9,102 nt of DNA, taken from contig JAEEKO010000094.1 in the NCBI GenBank assembly GCA_016282415.1, forward strand, positions 1 to 9,102, read 5' to 3'. Shown piece by piece: positions 5,767 to 9,102 of the stretch (the first letter of the stretch is position 1; every line of letters starts with the position of its first letter). A program made the position numbers and the translations under genes. Source of the stretch: Caryophanales bacterium. Its GTDB lineage: Bacteria; Bacillota_I; Bacilli_A; RF39; UBA660. The notes beneath the pieces were generated by a model that worked only from the letters and a program-made list of their open reading frames with translations, ran no database searches and was not told the DNA's origin.

Positions 5767-7710
5767 GTGTGGAACGAAGTATTAGAAAACATCGTTGTTG
5801 TTAAACGTAGTGGACAACGTGTTGAGTTTAATGCTTCTAAAATTGCTATTGCAATTAAAAAAGCATTCGATGCTGTTTATCAGGAACCTGATGAAAATCA
5901 AATCTACAGTGTATTTGAAAGTGTCCTTAAATTTATTAATAAAGAATATAGTGAACGAAAAACTATTAGTGTTGAAGATATTCAAGATACCATTGAAGAT
6001 CATCTTAAGAAATTAGGATTTGATGATGTTCATAAAGCTTTCCAAGAATATCGTCAAAAGAGAGCGGCATCAAGAAAAGCATTCAGTGAAAAGCAACAAC
6101 ATAAATTTGTTAAAGTAATTGAAACGATTGGTAATATTGATAAAACATTAACACCAAGGAAAATGCTTCATAAATTTGGAAAGATCATTTCTTCTGAATA
6201 TGCTAAGTCATATATCTTAGATTCAAAATATATTAGAGCTTATGAAGAAGGAAATATATATATTCATAATTTGGAATTCTTCCCATTAGGTTATTTATCA
6301 CATCTTAATTTAAAATTAGAAATAAGTGATGACGATGAATACTTAGATGAATTTATATCAGCAATTATTAATGCTCAAAGTGAACTAAGTTCGGAAATTG
6401 GTATTAATAATTTAGATGTTTTAGTTGAAAAATATTTCTTAGATCATTTTAAGAAAAGCTTAAAATCAAGAATAGAGTATTATTTCTTAACTAATGGTAT
6501 TAGTGATTTTGTACCAACTGCAAAGATTGAAGATATTATTAATAAGATGAATGATATTAATATTGATGAATTATCATTCGAACCATATGATAATAATCCA
6601 ATCATTAAAAATGCTTTTAAAATAATTATTAATGATACTTTAGAAAATGAAAAAAATTTTGTTAAAGTAACAGTTTCGAGAATAATTACTAACTTAAGAA
6701 CTTATCAAACTAATAACAGTTATACAATAAGTGTTAGTAATAAAATGAGTAATGTTGCAACACTAGTTAGAGATAATGTTATTAGTTACTTAACCGATAA
6801 CAATTTAACTGATAATGTTAACGTAATATTTAAAATAACAGAAGATAGTGATGAAACATATTTATCAAAAATTGCTAGTTTAATTATCAATGAAAAAAAT
6901 GTTTATTTATCATTCCCAAATAATACATACAATAAAGATGATAACAATGATGTGGAATACTTCAGTAATGGTCTTCGTATTTTCGAATCATTAAATGAAA
7001 ATGAAAAAAGATCGAATGGCCGTATGGTTGTTACTAGTACATCAATAAACATTGCAAGATTAGGACTTAAATACTTAAATAACAAAAGTATTTCCAATTT
7101 CTATCAAGAGTTAGATCAACTACTGGATTTAACAAAAAATGAAATGATGTTAGCATTTGAAACCATTGGTGATAAAAATAAAGAAAATTACCAAGTGTTA
7201 TTTAATGGTAATGTGCTAGGTGATGAGCGATTAGAACAAGGCCAAAAAATAAGAAAGATAATTAAATCCGGAGTATTAAATATTGGACTAGTTGGTTTAA
7301 AAGAATGTGTGTTATCTTTTGAACCAGATTCTAATAAACAATATGATTTAGTAATTGAGATATTAAGTTATCTTAATAAAAAAATGAAACAATTTAGTGA
7401 TGAAACTAAACTGAACTTTCAGTTATTTGAACCAAGTGGTTTAACAGCAAGAAAACACTTTATTGGAATTGATAAATCAATATATGGGGTTCATAAAAAT
7501 ATAACTGATAAGAATTCATATGAGCTTATTGATACTGCTAAATTTATAACTAACAATAAAGAACTGGCTACCATCCAATCACTGTTAAGTGGTGGATGTC
7601 TAATAACCAAAAATATTTCTAGTAAAGCAAGTAATAAAAAGATTGTTGATCTAATAAAAGAATTAATGAAAGATAATATAGGATTTATCAAACTTAAGGT
7701 TGATAAATAA
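5767..7710 (+). CDS. Class III ribonucleotide reductase (NrdD) paralogue lacking catalytic residues
   Basis: This is a 647-residue NrdD homologue that should be inactive. Residues about 9-105 are an ATP-cone (VVKRSGQRVEF, KIAIAIKKAFDA), the nucleotide-sensing allosteric domain. The rest aligns by eye with NrdD. IYIHNLEFFPLGYLSHL (about 165-181) matches MHIHDLSMLTGYCAGW of the downstream enzyme, with Leu177 replacing the active-site Cys175. NGLRIFES (401-408) sits where family members have the CRTR-type catalytic cysteine motif. NGRM, SINIARLGLK, GLVGLKE, FEPSGLTARK and MKDNIGF match conserved NrdD landmarks. The protein ends at KVDK, where NrdD continues with INHPVD, the zinc-ribbon cysteines and the glycyl radical loop, all absent. 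Only two cysteines exist (C514, C611), at non-catalytic places. The uninterrupted frame argues for selection rather than decay. It overlaps nrdG by one base (TAATG). A regulatory or structural partner role for NrdD/NrdG is inference. An independent nucleotide sensor is another option. Confidence 0.8.
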   Translation: MWNEVLENIVVVKRSGQRVEFNASKIAIAIKKAFDAVYQEPDENQIYSVFESVLKFINKEYSERKTISVEDIQDTIEDHLKKLGFDDVHKAFQEYRQKRAASRKAFSEKQQHKFVKVIETIGNIDKTLTPRKMLHKFGKIISSEYAKSYILDSKYIRAYEEGNIYIHNLEFFPLGYLSHLNLKLEISDDDEYLDEFISAIINAQSELSSEIGINNLDVLVEKYFLDHFKKSLKSRIEYYFLTNGISDFVPTAKIEDIINKMNDINIDELSFEPYDNNPIIKNAFKIIINDTLENEKNFVKVTVSRIITNLRTYQTNNSYTISVSNKMSNVATLVRDNVISYLTDNNLTDNVNVIFKITEDSDETYLSKIASLIINEKNVYLSFPNNTYNKDDNNDVEYFSNGLRIFESLNENEKRSNGRMVVTSTSINIARLGLKYLNNKSISNFYQELDQLLDLTKNEMMLAFETIGDKNKENYQVLFNGNVLGDERLEQGQKIRKIIKSGVLNIGLVGLKECVLSFEPDSNKQYDLVIEILSYLNKKMKQFSDETKLNFQLFEPSGLTARKHFIGIDKSIYGVHKNITDKNSYELIDTAKFITNNKELATIQSLLSGGCLITKNISSKASNKKIVDLIKELMKDNIGFIKLKVDK

Positions 7711-8393
7711 TGAAAATTGCGGGGTTTCAAAAATTAACTTTATTAGATTATCCTTCAAAAGTTGCTTGTATCCTATTTACTCAAGGTTGTAACTTTAAAT
7801 GTCCATATTGTCAAAACTCAGGTTTAATTGGACATGAGAATGAAGTATTAATCCCTGAAGAAGAAATATTTGAATACTTAAAGAAAAGAAAAGGTGTGTT
7901 AGATGGTGTAGTAGTTAGTGGTGGCGAACCTACTGTTCAAAAAGATTTAGCAATATTTATAAAGAAAGTTAAAGAAATGGGATTTTTAGTTAAATTAGAT
8001 ACTAACGGTAGCAATCCTGATTTATTAAAAAAACTGATTGATGAAAAACTAGTTGATTATATTGCTATGGATATTAAAAATATCTTAACGCTATATAAAG
8101 AAGTAGCTGGAGTTAGTCCTAGTGTTAATAAATTAGAAGAGAGTATCAATTTAATTAAGAATAGTGGTATTGATCATGAATTTAGAACCACAATTATAAA
8201 AAATATTCATGATATCAATAAAATTAAAAAAATATGTGAGTATGTTGATGGTGATACCTTCTTCTTACAAAACTTTGAACAAAGTGAAAATGTTTGTGAT
8301 AAGAAGTTAGAATCGTTTTCAACAGAGGAACTTATAAAAATCAATAAAATAATAAAGAAAGAGTTCCCTAATGTTACGGTTAGGAGAATATGA
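7710..8393 (+). CDS. nrdG: Anaerobic ribonucleoside-triphosphate reductase activating protein (radical SAM)
   Basis: This is a 227-residue radical SAM enzyme. It uses a [4Fe-4S] cluster and S-adenosylmethionine to place the glycyl radical on NrdD in the cytoplasm. The cluster cysteines are C27, C31 and C34 (GCNFKCPYCQNS), and the SAM-binding GGEP is at 71-74 (VVSGGEPT). The start MKIAGFQKLTLLDYP is typical of the NrdG2/TIGR02495-type activases, and the length fits. Later conserved parts include DTNGSNP and YIAMDIKN. The start codon overlaps the stop of the upstream NrdD-like gene (TAATG), with no strong ribosome binding site of its own, so its translation is probably coupled to that gene. The genuine nrdD follows 15 bases downstream. 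TGA is the stop codon. The general relative PflA is less likely, given the nrdD neighbour. Confidence 0.88.
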   Translation: MKIAGFQKLTLLDYPSKVACILFTQGCNFKCPYCQNSGLIGHENEVLIPEEEIFEYLKKRKGVLDGVVVSGGEPTVQKDLAIFIKKVKEMGFLVKLDTNGSNPDLLKKLIDEKLVDYIAMDIKNILTLYKEVAGVSPSVNKLEESINLIKNSGIDHEFRTTIIKNIHDINKIKKICEYVDGDTFFLQNFEQSENVCDKKLESFSTEELIKINKIIKKEFPNVTVRRI

Positions 8394-8408
8394 AAGAGGT
8401 AGAGTAAT

Positions 8409-9102
8409 ATGTATAAAGTAAGAAAAAGAGATGGAAAGATTGTTCCATTTGAAATTGAAAAAATTAAGGATGCAATTGTTAAAGCATTTGATGCTGAAGA
8501 AGTTAATTATGATGATAATGTTATTGATTTTATTGCATTAAAAATCACTGCTGCATTTGAACCAGCAGTTAAGGATAACATTATTGATGTTGAAGTAATT
8601 CAAGATAAAGTTGAAGAGGTATTATCACAAGCTGGTTATACTCAAGTTGCTAAAGCTTATATCTTATATCGTAAGTTACATGAAAAACAAAGAGCAATGC
8701 AATCAACAATTTTAGACTACAAACAAGTTGTTAATAGTTATATTAATGTTACGGACTGGCGTGTTAAAGAAAATTCAACCGTAACTTATTCTGTTGGTGG
8801 TTTAATTTTAAGTAACTCTGGTGCTATTACCGCTAATTACTGGTTATCAGAAGTATATGATGAAGAAATTGCTAGAGCTCATAAAGAATGTGATATGCAT
8901 ATTCATGACTTATCAATGCTTACTGGATATTGTGCTGGATGGAGCTTAAAACAATTAATTAAAGAAGGTTTAGGTGGCGTTCCTGGAAAGATTACATCTA
9001 GTCCAGCTAAACACTTATCAACATTATGTAACCAAATGGTTAACTTCTTAGGTATCATGCAAAATGAATGGGCTGGTGCTCAAGCCTTTTCATCATTTGA
9101 TA
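8409..9102 (+). CDS. nrdD: Anaerobic (class III) ribonucleoside-triphosphate reductase, 3' partial
   Basis: The gene runs off the window; 231 residues are visible of a protein usually about 700 long. NrdD reduces ribonucleotides to deoxyribonucleotides without oxygen, using a glycyl radical made by NrdG. Residues 2-95 are an ATP-cone (YKVRKRDGKIVPFEIEKI, then IVKAFDA). Next come the family motifs NSTVTYSVGGLIL, ANYWL, ARAHKECDMHIHDL and GYCAGWSLKQL, where Cys175 is one of the active-site cysteines. The second cysteine motif, zinc ribbon and glycyl radical loop lie outside the window and cannot be checked. The start is ATG 8409, with GAGG at 8396-8399 upstream (spacing 9), 15 bases after the nrdG stop. 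It is clearly paralogous to the first gene of the operon, and the two align almost without gaps up to this cysteine. Confidence 0.93.
   Translation, partial: MYKVRKRDGKIVPFEIEKIKDAIVKAFDAEEVNYDDNVIDFIALKITAAFEPAVKDNIIDVEVIQDKVEEVLSQAGYTQVAKAYILYRKLHEKQRAMQSTILDYKQVVNSYINVTDWRVKENSTVTYSVGGLILSNSGAITANYWLSEVYDEEIARAHKECDMHIHDLSMLTGYCAGWSLKQLIKEGLGGVPGKITSSPAKHLSTLCNQMVNFLGIMQNEWAGAQAFSSFD

Noticed and set aside
5795..6016. Plus-strand 73-codon open frame inside the NrdD-like gene.
   Set aside because: It is fully inside the ATP-cone coding region in another frame and is Leu/Lys-rich with no recognisable domain.
5767..7710. The NrdD-like gene as a decaying pseudogene.
   Set aside because: There is no internal stop or frameshift over 647 codons, the ATP-cone is intact, and the end forms a tidy overlap with nrdG; decay is possible but not the best reading.
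7491..7730. Minus-strand open frame spanning the NrdD-like/nrdG junction.
   Set aside because: It is antisense to two well-supported genes and shows no start signal or domain.

Overview
The window is strongly AT-rich and reads like a Gram-positive (Firmicutes/Bacilli-type) chromosome, probably an anaerobic, gut-type lineage. Supporting signs are consensus AGGAGG ribosome binding sites, hairpin-plus-T-run terminators, an InlB-type repeat surface protein, a SipW-type secretion unit, an Amidase_3/LysM cell wall enzyme and a class III (oxygen-sensitive) ribonucleotide reductase locus. Tryptophan is encoded by TGG and TGA serves as a stop, so the standard bacterial code fits. All genes are on the + strand. 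I cannot name the species.

Region 1 (1-1400) is the 3' part of a secreted, repeat-rich protein. Two diverged copies of a beta-strand-rich unit flank one InlB-B/Listeria-Bacteroides repeat, and no anchor is visible at the C-terminus. Region 2 (1460-4460) is a compact transcription unit. It has an extended -10 promoter, a small exported protein with a SipW-dependent type signal peptide, an ER/SipW-type signal peptidase (Ser/His) carried on an unusually large multi-spanning membrane domain, a two-TM protein resembling the DUF5305 family, and a hairpin terminator that starts in the last codons. This looks like a self-contained peptidase, substrate and accessory set. Region 3 (4496-5641) is a single amidase gene with three LysM modules, no signal peptide, and its own terminator.

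Region 4 (5707-9102, running off the end) is an anaerobic ribonucleotide reductase operon with a twist. The order is nrdD-like gene, nrdG, nrdD. The last gene, cut by the window edge, looks like a normal class III reductase with an ATP-cone and the first active-site cysteine. The first gene is a full-length, uninterrupted NrdD homologue that keeps the ATP-cone and the overall fold signature. It has lost the active-site cysteines that can be aligned, and it stops just before the zinc ribbon and glycyl radical loop. It overlaps the activase gene nrdG by one base. This apparent class III pseudo-reductase, coupled to the activase and adjacent to the real enzyme, is the most interesting element here. 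A regulatory, scaffold or heteromeric partner role is my inference.
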